NCBI RefSeq assembly: GCF_902374955.1
Contig: NZ_CABKRX010000049.1
Coordinates: forward strand, 1-45,599
DNA from: Bacillus massilioanorexius
GTDB taxonomy: Bacteria; Bacillota; Bacilli; Bacillales; DSM-1321
Direction of reading: 5' to 3'
DNA length: 45,599 bases
This document shows, piece by piece, positions 17,136 to 25,786 of this stretch. Below the pieces are notes generated by a model. The model saw only the letters and a program-made list of their open reading frames with translations. It did no database searches and had not been told where the DNA came from. Both the position numbers and the translations under genes were made by a program. The first letter of the stretch is position 1, and each line of letters begins with the position of its first letter.

Positions 17136-17747
17136 TTATTGATTTGCTTTTTTTATCGCTTCAGCGATAGTGACTGTACGTTTCGCTTGATGCTTAATTG
17201 CCTCTTCAACGTCTTCAACCATTTCACCTTGTTGATTAACAGTTACACTAGTTCCGTATGGATTTCCTCCTGCTGCAAATGTTACAGGATCAGTATAACC
17301 AGGAGCTGCAACGATTGCACCCCAATGATACATAGTTGTATAAAGAGATAAAATAGTTGCTTCCTGACCACCATGTGCATTTTGGGCCGAGCTCATTGCA
17401 CTAACTACTTTATTGACTAATTTTCCGTTGAACCATAAACCACCTGTTGTATCCAAGAAATTCTTCATTTGACCAGGCATGTTACCGAAGCGAGTTGGAA
17501 CAGAGAAGATAATGGCATCTGCCCATTCTAAATCCGCTAGAGTAACCTCTGGAACATCTTTCGTTGCTTCCAGATGAGCTTTCCATGCAGGATTCGACTC
17601 AATTGCAGCTTGGGGTGCTGTTTCAGCTACTTTCAATACTTTGACTTCTGCTCCAGCAGCTTTAGCACCCTCTTCTGCCATTTTAGCCATTTTGTAATTT
17701 GTACCACCTGAACTATAATAAATAACTGCTAGTTTAACATTTTCCAT
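17136..17747 (-). CDS. WrbA-type flavodoxin, NAD(P)H:quinone oxidoreductase
   Basis: An FMN flavodoxin-fold protein of the WrbA family that reduces quinones by two electrons. Visible motifs are YYSSGGTNYKMAKMAEEGAKAAGAEV (phosphate loop), IIFSVPTRFGNMPGQMKNFLDTTGGLW and SSAQNAHGGQEATILSLYTTMYHWG. I choose ATG 17747 (MENVKLAV), with GAGGAGA eight bases upstream. An in-frame ATG at 17804 also has a usable site and would add 19 residues (GFLNRLFTKK...) not typical of the family. It is the last gene of the quinone-detoxification cluster, 67-124 bases after mhqD. Confidence 0.88.
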   Translation of the reverse strand: MENVKLAVIYYSSGGTNYKMAKMAEEGAKAAGAEVKVLKVAETAPQAAIESNPAWKAHLEATKDVPEVTLADLEWADAIIFSVPTRFGNMPGQMKNFLDTTGGLWFNGKLVNKVVSAMSSAQNAHGGQEATILSLYTTMYHWGAIVAAPGYTDPVTFAAGGNPYGTSVTVNQQGEMVEDVEEAIKHQAKRTVTIAEAIKKANQ

Positions 17748-17871
17748 TTTCACATTCTCCTCACCATTAGTTTTTTTAGTAAATAATCTATTTAAAAACC
17801 CCATGTTGTATTCACCCTTCTCGTATATTTCTAGGAATCACCTCCCAAAAGGATTCCTAATATCAACCAAT

Positions 17872-18483
17872 CTAATTACTAAAAATGCTTTTATACCACT
17901 TCGCTGCTTCTTCAACCTCAGTGCGAGTTAACGAATGACCAAAATTCTCCCAATATATGGATACATCAGAACCCGCTTGATTTAGTGTTCTCAATAATTC
18001 TTCTGATTCTTGCGCTGGACAAATAGGATCATTCTTACCTGCTGCAATAAATGTAAAAGTACCTGTTAAATCTGGTAAATCAATTCCTCTTCTTGGTACC
18101 ATTGGATGATGCAGAATGGCTCCTTTTAAGGAATGGCTATAATGAAATAACAAACTTGCTGCAATATTAGCTCCATTCGAATAGCCAATAGCTACAACAT
18201 TTGATCGATCAAAATCATATTTTTCTGCAGATTCATCGATAAATTCATGTAGCTGCTTTGTACGAAAAATTAAATCTTCTTCGTCAAAGATCCCTTCAGC
18301 TAAACGACGAAAAAATCTTGGCATGCCATTCTCTAGAATTTCTCCACGAACACTTAATACAGCTGCCTCTTGATCAATAATATCCGCTAATGGTAATAAA
18401 TCATGTTCATTTCCACCCGTTCCATGAAGTAACAGCAATGTCCGACTTGTTTTACTTTTTCCAGGTATAAAAAGATGTTTCAA
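17872..18483 (-). CDS. mhqD: MhqD-like carboxylesterase/hydrolase
   Basis: A 203-residue alpha/beta hydrolase of the phospholipase/carboxylesterase family. The triad is Ser in GYSNGAN, Asp in AAGKNDPICP and His in FGHSLT; the oxyanion region is LLLHGTGGNEHD. In B. subtilis MhqD belongs to the MhqR regulon induced by methylhydroquinone and catechol and is thought to process ring-cleavage products. The start is TTG 18483 with AGGGGGT upstream. It sits 17 bases after the flavin reductase gene in the same operon. Confidence 0.88.
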   Translation of the reverse strand: MKHLFIPGKSKTSRTLLLLHGTGGNEHDLLPLADIIDQEAAVLSVRGEILENGMPRFFRRLAEGIFDEEDLIFRTKQLHEFIDESAEKYDFDRSNVVAIGYSNGANIAASLLFHYSHSLKGAILHHPMVPRRGIDLPDLTGTFTFIAAGKNDPICPAQESEELLRTLNQAGSDVSIYWENFGHSLTRTEVEEAAKWYKSIFSN

Positions 18484-18500
18484 AATAATACCCCCTATTC

Positions 18501-19112
18501 TTATTCTGGTCTCTCTATTGAAAAGACTTTACCTAATGTGGCATAATTACTTCCCGCTAAACGACTCACAGCATTTAATTCTTTAGCATTAATTCGTCCC
18601 TTGTCATAAAGACTATCTTCAATATGATATTGAACAATTTTCCCTATCACAAAATCACATCCGTTGTTCTCATCTCCCCCAAGTTCAACTATTCTCTCAA
18701 GTACGCACTCCATTCTGATCTTCGCTTCTTTAACTCCGGGCGTAGAAATCTTTTTGCTCGAACAGATGGTAAGTTCCGTTTTTTCTATTTCACTTTCATG
18801 AGGTAACAGATTTGCCGCTGTTTGATTAACTTGCTCAACTATATTTTCATCGACTATATGAACTACAAATTCCTTTGAAAAAGCAATATTTCTAGCTGTA
18901 TCCTTACGCTCAACACCATTTCTTCTTTGAATAGATATCGAAATAAGTGGAGGATTAGAAGAAACAATATTAAAAAAACTAAATGGTGCTGCGTTCAAGG
19001 TGCCATCTTCTGAAGTGGAAGTAACAAATGCAATCGGCCTAGGAATAATGCTACCTATTAAAAATTTATAGTTATCTCTTTCACTTAAAGATGTAGGATC
19101 AATTGACACCAT
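18501..19112 (-). CDS. flavin reductase-like FMN-binding split-barrel protein (YwrF-like)
   Basis: A 203-residue flavoprotein of the flavin reductase/DIM6 type. The conserved opening (YKFLIGSIIPRPIAFVTSTSEDGTLNAAPFSFFNIVSSNPPLISISI) and the K-D-T-A-R-N-I motif are present. It may supply reduced flavin or reduce quinones directly. ATG 19112 is preferred, with AAGAGGTG six bases before it; a GTG three codons earlier is inside that site. It lies between the dioxygenase gene (20 bases) and mhqD (17 bases), so is clearly in the operon. The MhqR operons I know of in B. subtilis do not contain this gene. Confidence 0.85.
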   Translation of the reverse strand: MVSIDPTSLSERDNYKFLIGSIIPRPIAFVTSTSEDGTLNAAPFSFFNIVSSNPPLISISIQRRNGVERKDTARNIAFSKEFVVHIVDENIVEQVNQTAANLLPHESEIEKTELTICSSKKISTPGVKEAKIRMECVLERIVELGGDENNGCDFVIGKIVQYHIEDSLYDKGRINAKELNAVSRLAGSNYATLGKVFSIERPE

Positions 19113-19132
19113 ATTTAACACCTCTTATCTAC

Positions 19133-20071
19133 TTAATCTAAGCTCCGTACATGAACAGGAATCAATATTTCTTCTAATTTTTCTCGATGTATTTCGTACT
19201 GAGATGGAAGCATTAAATTTCCGCCCATTGTTTCTTGTGATTCATCATGAGCAAATCCCGGAGGATCCGTTGCAATTTCAAACAATATTTCACCATGCTC
19301 TCTAAAATAAATCGCATTAAAATAATTCCGATCTCGAACAGGTGTTACACCGTAACCATGCTCACTCACATATCGCTTCCAATCTAATTGGTCCTCATCA
19401 TCTTTTGCTCGCCAAGCAATGTGATGAACAGTACCTACTCCCATTTCACCATTTGGTAGCGATGAAATTTTAACATCAATTACATTTCCAATATCTCCAA
19501 TTGATTGAAAACGAATAATATCTTCTTCTTGACCAATGCGTTCAAGCCCCATCACTTGCTCCAATAATTGAGCTGTATGCTCAGGTCTCTTGGAATATAA
19601 GGTCGCTCCACCAAAACCTTTTATCGCTACATCAGAAGTGACCTCACCAAAACTCCATGAATTTTGTTGTCCTTCCGCTCTTTCTACTATCTCTAATAAA
19701 AGTCCATGTGGATCTTCAAATGAAAGATACTGTTCACCAAATCTTTCTGTTTTTGAAAACTTAATATTAAATTTTGCTAGTCTTTTTTCCCAAAAGGACA
19801 TAGCTCCAATTGGTACCACATAAGATGTAACACCTACTTGGCCTGCACCAATTTTCCCTTTATGCGCACCTGCCCATGGAAAAAAAGTTATGATTGTCCC
19901 TGGAGTTCCTCCTTCATTTCCAAAATATAAATGATAAGTACCCGGATCATCGAAATTTACTGTCTTTTTTACTAAACGCAAGCCTAGTACACCTGAATAA
20001 AAATCAACGTTTTCCTGCGGATGACCAACAATTGCTGTAATATGATGTATACCCATTGTTTTTTTGCTCAT
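19133..20071 (-). CDS. ring-cleaving dioxygenase, glyoxalase/VOC family (MhqE/MhqO/MhqA type)
   Basis: A 312-residue type I extradiol-dioxygenase-like protein made of two vicinal-oxygen-chelate modules (about residues 4-140 and 150-285). Each has candidate metal ligands: GIHHITAIVGHPQ with FEDPHGLLLEIVE, and GTVHHIAWRAKDD with FREHGEILFEIATDPPGF. It cleaves hydroquinones or catechol adducts. The start is ATG 20071, with GGAGGAGAAAAG upstream. It is the first gene of the four-gene operon and is preceded by an MhqR-type palindrome at 20168-20185. I cannot tell which of the B. subtilis paralogues is the true orthologue. Confidence 0.88.
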   Translation of the reverse strand: MSKKTMGIHHITAIVGHPQENVDFYSGVLGLRLVKKTVNFDDPGTYHLYFGNEGGTPGTIITFFPWAGAHKGKIGAGQVGVTSYVVPIGAMSFWEKRLAKFNIKFSKTERFGEQYLSFEDPHGLLLEIVERAEGQQNSWSFGEVTSDVAIKGFGGATLYSKRPEHTAQLLEQVMGLERIGQEEDIIRFQSIGDIGNVIDVKISSLPNGEMGVGTVHHIAWRAKDDEDQLDWKRYVSEHGYGVTPVRDRNYFNAIYFREHGEILFEIATDPPGFAHDESQETMGGNLMLPSQYEIHREKLEEILIPVHVRSLD

Positions 20072-20167
20072 GTTCTTTTCTCCTCCGTTTTTGTTCGAAT
20101 ACACAAATGACGTCTCTTATTAACATCACATTGCCTTTTCCTACCACCACAAAACCACTAATTCATA

Positions 20168-20185
20168 TATCTCTATTTCGAGATA
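20168..20185. promoter_or_regulatory. MhqR operator upstream of the dioxygenase operon
   Basis: TATCTCTATTTCGAGATA is a close match to the B. subtilis MhqR palindrome (TATCTCGAATTCGAGATA). It lies about 97 bases before the first gene. Confidence 0.8.
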
Positions 20186-20197
20186 TTATTTTAAATG

Positions 20198-20219
20198 AAA
20201 AACCGTTGCCGGTTTTTTT
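20198..20219 (-). terminator. terminator of mhqR
   Basis: AAAAACCG / CGGTTTTT around a four-base loop, flanked by further T on + and A on -. It lies 47 bases beyond the mhqR stop and just ahead of the dioxygenase start. Confidence 0.6.
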
Positions 20220-20265
20220 GTGTCCTTTTTGATTGAAAAACAGATTCATTTCATTTGTAATGACA

Positions 20266-20691
20266 TTAACTGTTACGAAGACCAATTTTTTTTAATAAAT
20301 CAATAGTTGTTTCTAACTCTTCTTGTGATAAATTCTCAAAAATTGTTTCAATCGTCTTTTTATGCTTTGGAAAAGCTTCTTCGATAAATGCCTTTCCTTC
20401 TTCTGTAATAGAAGCATAAGTTACGCGGCGATCTTTTGGACAAGCACGTCGTGCAACAAATCCTTTATCCTCTAATTTATCAACTACATACGTAATACTA
20501 CTGCTAGCTAATAATATTTTCTTACCAATATGCTGAATAGGTTGATCACCTTTATGATATAGAAGTTCAAGTACAGCAAATTCAGTTGGGTTTACGCCAT
20601 ACTTTCCCATATCTTGCTTTACTTTATCTTGAACGGACTGTGACGCACGTAAAAGAATAACTAATGCTTTTAAGGATAAGTTGTTTTCCAT
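20266..20691 (-). CDS. mhqR: MarR-family repressor MhqR
   Basis: A 141-residue winged-helix repressor. The recognition helix region is IGKKILLASSSITYVVDKLEDKGFVAR, followed by the MarR wing (RRACPKDRRVTYASITEEGKAF). It closely resembles B. subtilis MhqR (YkvE), which represses dioxygenase/hydrolase/azoreductase genes and is relieved by quinone electrophiles. ATG 20691 follows AAAGGAAG. Two features support the identity: the operon downstream has the expected content, and matching palindromes stand before both the operon and mhqR itself. Confidence 0.9.
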   Translation of the reverse strand: MENNLSLKALVILLRASQSVQDKVKQDMGKYGVNPTEFAVLELLYHKGDQPIQHIGKKILLASSSITYVVDKLEDKGFVARRACPKDRRVTYASITEEGKAFIEEAFPKHKKTIETIFENLSQEELETTIDLLKKIGLRNS

Positions 20692-20713
20692 TTTAGCACT
20701 TCCTTTACACTAT

Positions 20714-20746
20714 TATCTCGAGTAAATTTATTTCGATTTCGAGATA
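20714..20746. promoter_or_regulatory. MhqR-type operator upstream of mhqR
   Basis: TATTTCGATTTCGAGATA (20729-20746) matches the MhqR palindrome at 16 of 18 positions; an additional half-site TATCTCGAG is at 20714-20722. This suggests autoregulation. Confidence 0.7.
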
Positions 20747-20961
20747 ATAATAACCGAAATAAAAAAGAAAGTCAAACCATTTTAATTACTTTTTTTAATT
20801 TCATCATACTTGTTATCTATCTTGAACATTTTCCACCTTTACTATTCTCTAAGAGACTGTTTTTTAGGATGTTAATGCAAGACATTTACAAATTTCTGTC
20901 CATTTATTTCTAAAAAAGGATATTCGCTATTGATAATAACCAAGTATTCTTTAAATCTATT

Positions 20962-21505
20962 TTAATTGTTTAAAGCAAATCTTTGTTCAACAAACTTTCC
21001 AAGTATGCTTATACTAATCATTACAACTGCAATCACAATTATTTTTAATGGATTTACTATAATCTGAAACAAATCATTACCTAGTACACTAAATACGAAA
21101 GTCATACCAAAAATTCCAATGGCTGATGCAATTGGAAATACAGGAAGCAAACAAAGCATTGCTACTATTAGGATACATTTTTGATCCATCCAAGCAGAAT
21201 ATTTCTTAACACTGTCTTTTTCACGATATTTTTTTTAAAATGGACGTTCACCAAAATATCTAAACATCCAATATAAGCTCCAGGCTCCAGGCTCCAGCCA
21301 GACAACCTACATAAGATAGTATAAATCCTGTAAATAACCCAAATGAAGCTGCATTAGCCATCATAAATGCGGTTAAAGGTAAAAAAGGTAAAAAGGCTTC
21401 AATAAACGGGAGAAAAGCACCTGAAAGAGGACCTAATCTCCCATAAGAATCTATTAACGTGCTTAAGCTATCTAACGTAAAAATTTGTTGAATTTCATAG
21501 ATCAT
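20962..21505 (-). pseudogene. broken DedA/TVP38 (VTT-domain) membrane protein, YbfM-like
   Basis: The N-terminal part (ATG 21505) reads LGPLSGAFLPFIEAFLPFLPLTAFMMANAASFG..., the VTT/SNARE-associated signature, and runs out of frame at a 7-bp triplication (21277-21297). Removing one 7-bp copy gives GAWSLYWMFRYFGERPF, the expected continuation, which then meets a TAA. The same frame goes on as KKYREKDSVKKYSAWMDQK and ends at 20962. So one slippage event and one nonsense codon disrupt it. DedA-type proteins move lipids or act in membrane homeostasis; in B. subtilis a related gene (ybfM) sits with pssA, as here. Confidence 0.75.
21277..21297. repeat. 7-bp tandem triplication GCTCCAG
   Basis: Three perfect contiguous copies inside the VTT gene. 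Two copies keep the reading frame, three break it. Confidence 0.85.
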
Positions 21506-21605
21506 GGTAGTTCCCCTTCCTTATCCATATTTTTCATTCCTACAAGGCAATCTTGAATCTACATTTAGTATAAGGGAGAGCGAAAAAATGTGATATGTCT
21601 TTCCC

Positions 21606-21629
21606 TTACATAACCTTACACTTTTGTAA
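21606..21629 (-). promoter_or_regulatory. BceR-type operator before the VTT gene
   Basis: TTACA-CTTT-TGTAA (21616-21629) is an exact match to the TNACA-N4-TGTAA consensus for BceR-like response regulators, with an extra TTACA half-site at 21606-21610. A minus-strand TATACT (-10) lies at 21568-21573. Confidence 0.6.
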
Positions 21630-21791
21630 GAGATACGAAAGTGTCTTATGCATCAAGAAAAAAGGGTCTTTAAAGATTCTATTTTAGAAAACAAAGCCAA
21701 TAAAAGAAGCAAGAATTTATAAATGAAATAAATCCTTGCTTAATGTTTACACCTTTATCGATATAATAAATGCCTTACATGTTATTCTTTC

Positions 21792-22520
21792 TTACTTTTT
21801 CTTCATCGCTTGCTTTCGTTTTTTCTTTTTTCGTTTTCTAGGTATTGTTTCTTTTTCTTTAATAAAACGAACAATAATAAATGCTAAATAGATCACTAAG
21901 GACACGTAAAAAAGAAGCGGTACTTGTTTAAATCCAGTTTTCCATAATAACAAGAACATGTAAACCATAAAAATACTTGTTAGTATCCCGTTTTTTGGAA
22001 GCTTAACATCTTTTAAGCTTGGTATTTTAACCTTACTTACCATTAATAAGCCTAATACATAAAACATAATCATAAAAATAATGATATTTATATGATGGCT
22101 AAATAAAACAAAAAATGTTACGAGTCCACCTGCCATTGTAATGGGGATTCCTGTGAAGTATTCCATAGATTCTTCTGTTTTTGTTAGATTAAATCTAGCT
22201 AAGCGATATGCGCCAAATAGTGGAAATAACGAAGTCATAATAACCCCTACTATCACCATATCAGTAAAATAGCTATGAACCACTAAATATGCGGGTGCCA
22301 CACCGAAGGAAACAATATCAGCTAAAGAATCCAATTGTTTTCCTAAATCGTTTGATACTCCCAAAATACGAGCTACTCTTCCATCAACTGCATCTAACAT
22401 AATAGCAATAAAAATTAATATTGCCGCATTGCTAATATCTCCATTCATTGAAAAATGTAGAGATAAAAATCCGCAAAATAAATTTCCAAAAGTAAATAAA
22501 TTAGGTATATGCCTTTTCAT
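21792..22520 (-). CDS. pssA: CDP-diacylglycerol--serine O-phosphatidyltransferase
   Basis: Integral membrane enzyme that makes phosphatidylserine from CDP-diacylglycerol and serine, the precursor of phosphatidylethanolamine. 242 residues with about seven hydrophobic segments. The CDP-alcohol phosphotransferase motif DG-x2-AR-x8-G-x3-D-x3-D is intact (LDAVDGRVARILGVSNDLGKQLDSLAD), and PNLFTFGNLFCGF precedes it. The tail is very basic (RKRKKKKRKQ). There is no psd gene nearby. It has a ~240-base leader and a BceR-type box upstream. Confidence 0.92.
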   Translation of the reverse strand: MKRHIPNLFTFGNLFCGFLSLHFSMNGDISNAAILIFIAIMLDAVDGRVARILGVSNDLGKQLDSLADIVSFGVAPAYLVVHSYFTDMVIVGVIMTSLFPLFGAYRLARFNLTKTEESMEYFTGIPITMAGGLVTFFVLFSHHINIIIFMIMFYVLGLLMVSKVKIPSLKDVKLPKNGILTSIFMVYMFLLLWKTGFKQVPLLFYVSLVIYLAFIIVRFIKEKETIPRKRKKKKRKQAMKKK

Positions 22521-22805
22521 ATATTTCTTCTTTCTTTATGATTGTTTTTATCCGTTATAATTGCTTCATTCTTCGGTTCATACTATCGAATATATTTCTA
22601 TACATAGTCGAATAATCATATTGGTTATAATATGTATTCTTTCTAAGGAATCCATAGGTAATTCCTTTTAATCAATAAAGTCCTCCCTTTTCTTGCGCTT
22701 TAGGATTTTATCTACCATTACGTCTGTCTTCCTTAAAGTATACATATACTTTCTCAATTAATACATATTATATAGATAAATAACATTTTCTTAAATTCTT
22801 TTTCC

Positions 22806-22829
22806 TTACAATGCCTTACACTTTTGTAA
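22806..22829 (-). promoter_or_regulatory. BceR-type operator before pssA
   Basis: TTACA-CTTT-TGTAA (22816-22829) with an extra TTACA at 22806-22810. It has the same layout as the site before the VTT gene. A minus-strand TATAAT lies at 22767-22772, nearly the same distance away as in the other copy (about 43 bases). Confidence 0.65.
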
Positions 22830-23124
22830 GAATGATAATAAGCAAGCACCATCCTTCAAGCCAAAGATAGACTTTCTCTTCTTATTTCCTCTAGAAGCTA
22901 AGGTGCTACAGCTGGATTAACATTTCCCCTTACCGCATGACTCCATTTCCTCTATTTACAATCCTACTTTAAAATATTTCCAACTCTTTGTTTACTGACA
23001 ACGACGAATCTTAAATATGTATAATTGTAATGTTTTGAAAATAATTTATCGACTGTTTTTTACAACTATTATACATGAAAGATTGTCTCTATAAAAAGGA
23101 AACTTACAACAAGGAGCTAGCATA
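22830..23124. other. intergenic region between divergent pssA and EamA genes
   Basis: AT-rich; it contains the EamA gene's ribosome site (AAGGAGCT) at its right edge. I see nothing else I can name. Confidence 0.4.
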
Positions 23125-24030
23125 ATGTGGTTTATTTTTTCACTCTTAACAGCATTCGCTTGGGGTGGTGCTGATTTATTTTATAAGAAAGGGTCAGACA
23201 GTAACGATAAAACTAGTCATATCAAAATCGTAATTATGGTTGGAGTAGTAATGGGGATTCACGCTACAGCCTATATATTTTTCAAAGGAATAGCTTTTGA
23301 TCCTATTGATTTAGTAACATACTTGCCTGTTTCTGCACTCTACATATTATCCATGACAATTGGTTATATTGGATTACGATATATAGAATTATCTATTGCA
23401 TCGCCTATTCAAAATTCTTCAGGTGCAGTTACAACCATCTTGCTTTTTATTTTTTTCACTCACAAATTAAGCATCATACAAATACTCGCAATTATAGTGA
23501 TTACTTTAGGTATTATTAGCATTGCTATTTTAGAAAAAAAAGAAGAGGTCACGCTGAAAGGCCATTCCAAACCAATCAACCCAAAATATCAAATAGGCTT
23601 TTTAGCCATTTTATTCCCGATATTATACTGTTTAATTGATGGTCTTGGAACCTTTGCCGATGGGGTATATTTAGATGAATTAAAACTTATTAGTGAAGAT
23701 GCTGCTTTAATTGCTTATGAATATACCTTTTTGATTTGCGCTTTCTTTTCTTTTATTTTTCTTACATGTGTTAAGAAAGAACGTTTTTCTATCTTTAAAG
23801 AAAGAGACAAAGGAACAGCAGCTATCCTTGAAACAATTGGTCAATTTTTTTACGTTTATGCAATGTCAGCTAATGCAATCATAGCTGCACCATTGGTTGC
23901 ATCTTATAGCATTTTCTCAATCATATTATCTCGAATCTTACCTAAAAAAAAATTAAATAGAAAACAATATATCATCATTCTTTTTGTTGTTATCGGTATA
24001 GCATTACTTGGTCTTTCTGATGAAATGTAA
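23125..24030 (+). CDS. EamA/DMT-family transporter
   Basis: A 301-residue, ten-helix drug/metabolite transporter with two EamA-like halves (about residues 2-132 and 155-297). The first half opens with FSLLTAFAWGGADLFYKKG and contains SIASPIQNSSGAVTTILLF; the second half ends with a helix before LSDEM. A well-spaced AAGGAG precedes the ATG. The long internal loop between the halves (LEKKEEVTLKGHSKPINPKYQ) is typical. No substrate can be assigned. It stands alone between divergent pssA and a convergent ABC operon. Confidence 0.8.
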   Translation: MWFIFSLLTAFAWGGADLFYKKGSDSNDKTSHIKIVIMVGVVMGIHATAYIFFKGIAFDPIDLVTYLPVSALYILSMTIGYIGLRYIELSIASPIQNSSGAVTTILLFIFFTHKLSIIQILAIIVITLGIISIAILEKKEEVTLKGHSKPINPKYQIGFLAILFPILYCLIDGLGTFADGVYLDELKLISEDAALIAYEYTFLICAFFSFIFLTCVKKERFSIFKERDKGTAAILETIGQFFYVYAMSANAIIAAPLVASYSIFSIILSRILPKKKLNRKQYIIILFVVIGIALLGLSDEM

Positions 24031-24134
24031 GCAAAATACAAGCGCCGGATTAGAGACGTATAGACTGGAGCTTTTAGACTGAGATAAAAAGGGAAAATAA
24101 CCAATCCCAAAAAACTTTATAAATTTTTATACTT

Positions 24135-24197
24135 AAAAGCCATTTCATACGACATATACATATAAAGTATTTATCGTATGAAATAGCTTTCGTTTTT
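24135..24197. terminator. bidirectional terminator, imperfect long hairpin
   Basis: AAAGCCATTTCATACGA pairs with TCGTATGAAATAGCTTT with one mismatch across a 21-base loop, followed by CGTTTTTT on +. Confidence 0.7.
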
Positions 24198-24210
24198 TAT
24201 ACTACTACGA

Positions 24211-24945
24211 TTATTTCAATGTACGTTTTAAAAATGCTTTTGTACGTTCTTGTCTAGGATTATTAAAAATTTGTTCAGGTGTTCCTTCTTCAGCAATAAC
24301 GCCTTTGTCCATGAAAACGACACGATCAGATACTTCCTTCGCAAAATCCATTTCATGAGTAACAATTAACATCGTTAAACCTGTTTTAGCTAGCTCTTTC
24401 ATAACCTTTAGAACTTCGCCAACCATTTCTGGGTCAAGCGCGGATGTCGGTTCATCAAAGAGCATAACATCTGGCTCCATAGATAATGCTCTAGCAATCG
24501 CCACACGTTGTTTTTGTCCACCTGATAATTGTTTTGGTTTAGCATGAATATATTTATCCATTCCAACAACTTGTAAATATTTCAATGCAACTTTCTCCGC
24601 TTCTTCTTTAGAACGTTTTAATACTTTCTTTTGTCCAACAACACAATTACTTAACACATCATGGTTGTTGAATAGGTTGAATTGTTGGAAAACCATACCT
24701 AATTTTGTACGATATTCATAAATATCATGCTTATCATCTAAAATATTTTCGTTATTATATATAATTTGTCCACCAGTTGGTTTTTCTAATAGATTGACAC
24801 AACGCAAAAGAGTCGATTTTCCTGATCCGGACGAGCCAATGATACAGACTACTTCTCCTTTTTCCACTGAAAAATTGATATCTTTCAATACTTCATGTGT
24901 ACCGAAGTGCTTGCTTAAGTGTTGAATATCAATTACTTTTTCCAT
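24211..24945 (-). CDS. polar amino acid ABC transporter ATP-binding protein (GlnQ-like)
   Basis: The ATPase subunit, 244 residues. Walker A is GSSGSGKST, the Q-loop VFQQFN, the signature LSGGQKQR, Walker B VMLFDEPTSALDPE, and the switch His is in VTHEMDF. It energises import of a polar amino acid by the permease and lipoprotein encoded just upstream. It is last gene of the three-gene operon, 47 bases after the permease gene, and ends at the shared terminator. Confidence 0.93.
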   Translation of the reverse strand: MEKVIDIQHLSKHFGTHEVLKDINFSVEKGEVVCIIGSSGSGKSTLLRCVNLLEKPTGGQIIYNNENILDDKHDIYEYRTKLGMVFQQFNLFNNHDVLSNCVVGQKKVLKRSKEEAEKVALKYLQVVGMDKYIHAKPKQLSGGQKQRVAIARALSMEPDVMLFDEPTSALDPEMVGEVLKVMKELAKTGLTMLIVTHEMDFAKEVSDRVVFMDKGVIAEEGTPEQIFNNPRQERTKAFLKRTLK

Positions 24946-24992
24946 ACTTCCTCACCATCCGATACCTATCTAATAGCTTGTGATTTTATAAT

Positions 24993-25721
24993 TTACACCT
25001 GCATTTGATTACCATTGATATTATAATTCTCGGGACCATCTAATTTCTTTTCGATATATCGTAAAATAGTTGTTACCGTGAATGTCATGACAAAATAAAT
25101 TAAACATGCGACAAAGAATGACTCAAAATATCTAAAGTTATTTCCCGCAATTGATTTTGTAACGAAGAATAATTCGGTTACAGAAATAACATTTAATACA
25201 GAAGTATCTTTAATATTGATAACAAATTCATTTCCAAGTGCCGGTAAAATATTTCGGAAAACCTGTGGAAGAACAATATTCCACATCGTTTGGACATGAT
25301 TCATTCCTATAGCATGAGCTGCCTCGAATTGTCCTTTATCAATGGAAATAATACCACCACGAACAATCTCCGACATGTACGCTCCTGTATTAATCGTTAC
25401 AACGAATACAGCTGCAACCATAAGATTCATTTGAATATCAAAGGCTAAGGCTGATCCATAATAGATAACCATAGCTTGCACGATCATTGGTGTGCCTCGG
25501 AAAAAAGCAATATAAAAGGCAAGAATACCATTTACTATTTTTAAAATTACTCGCTTAGCACCTCGATCGGGCATTGGAATAGTGCGTATAACTCCAACTA
25601 TTAAACCGATAACGGTTCCTAATATCGTCCCCAACATAGATACTAAAAGTGTAACTCCAGCTCCACGAAGAAACATTGGACCATTTTCAGATACTATCTT
25701 GATTATCCACTCTAAACTCAT
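24993..25721 (-). CDS. polar amino acid ABC transporter permease (HisM/GlnP type)
   Basis: A 243-residue, five-helix permease. The start is ATG 25721 (MSLEWIIK) after GAGGAGGAT; an in-frame ATG 16 codons earlier has no site. Conserved segments are GAGVTLLVSMLGTILGTVIGL, FFRGTPMIVQAMVIYYG, and the EAA loop EAAHAIGMNHVQTMWNIVLPQVFRNILPALGNEFV, which contacts the ATPase. It is a single permease gene, so a homodimer is expected. It lies 65 bases after the binding-protein gene. Confidence 0.92.
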   Translation of the reverse strand: MSLEWIIKIVSENGPMFLRGAGVTLLVSMLGTILGTVIGLIVGVIRTIPMPDRGAKRVILKIVNGILAFYIAFFRGTPMIVQAMVIYYGSALAFDIQMNLMVAAVFVVTINTGAYMSEIVRGGIISIDKGQFEAAHAIGMNHVQTMWNIVLPQVFRNILPALGNEFVINIKDTSVLNVISVTELFFVTKSIAGNNFRYFESFFVACLIYFVMTFTVTTILRYIEKKLDGPENYNINGNQMQV

Positions 25722-25786
25722 TTTGATCCTCCTCAAAAAGTACAATAAAACCGAATGCATTACATACACTCGGTTTTAAACATATA

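Noticed and set aside
22643..22675. Ten-codon open frame with a strong ribosome site in the pssA leader (possible leader peptide)
   Set aside because: Very short, TTG start, overlaps a small hairpin, and no attenuator-like alternative structure is visible.
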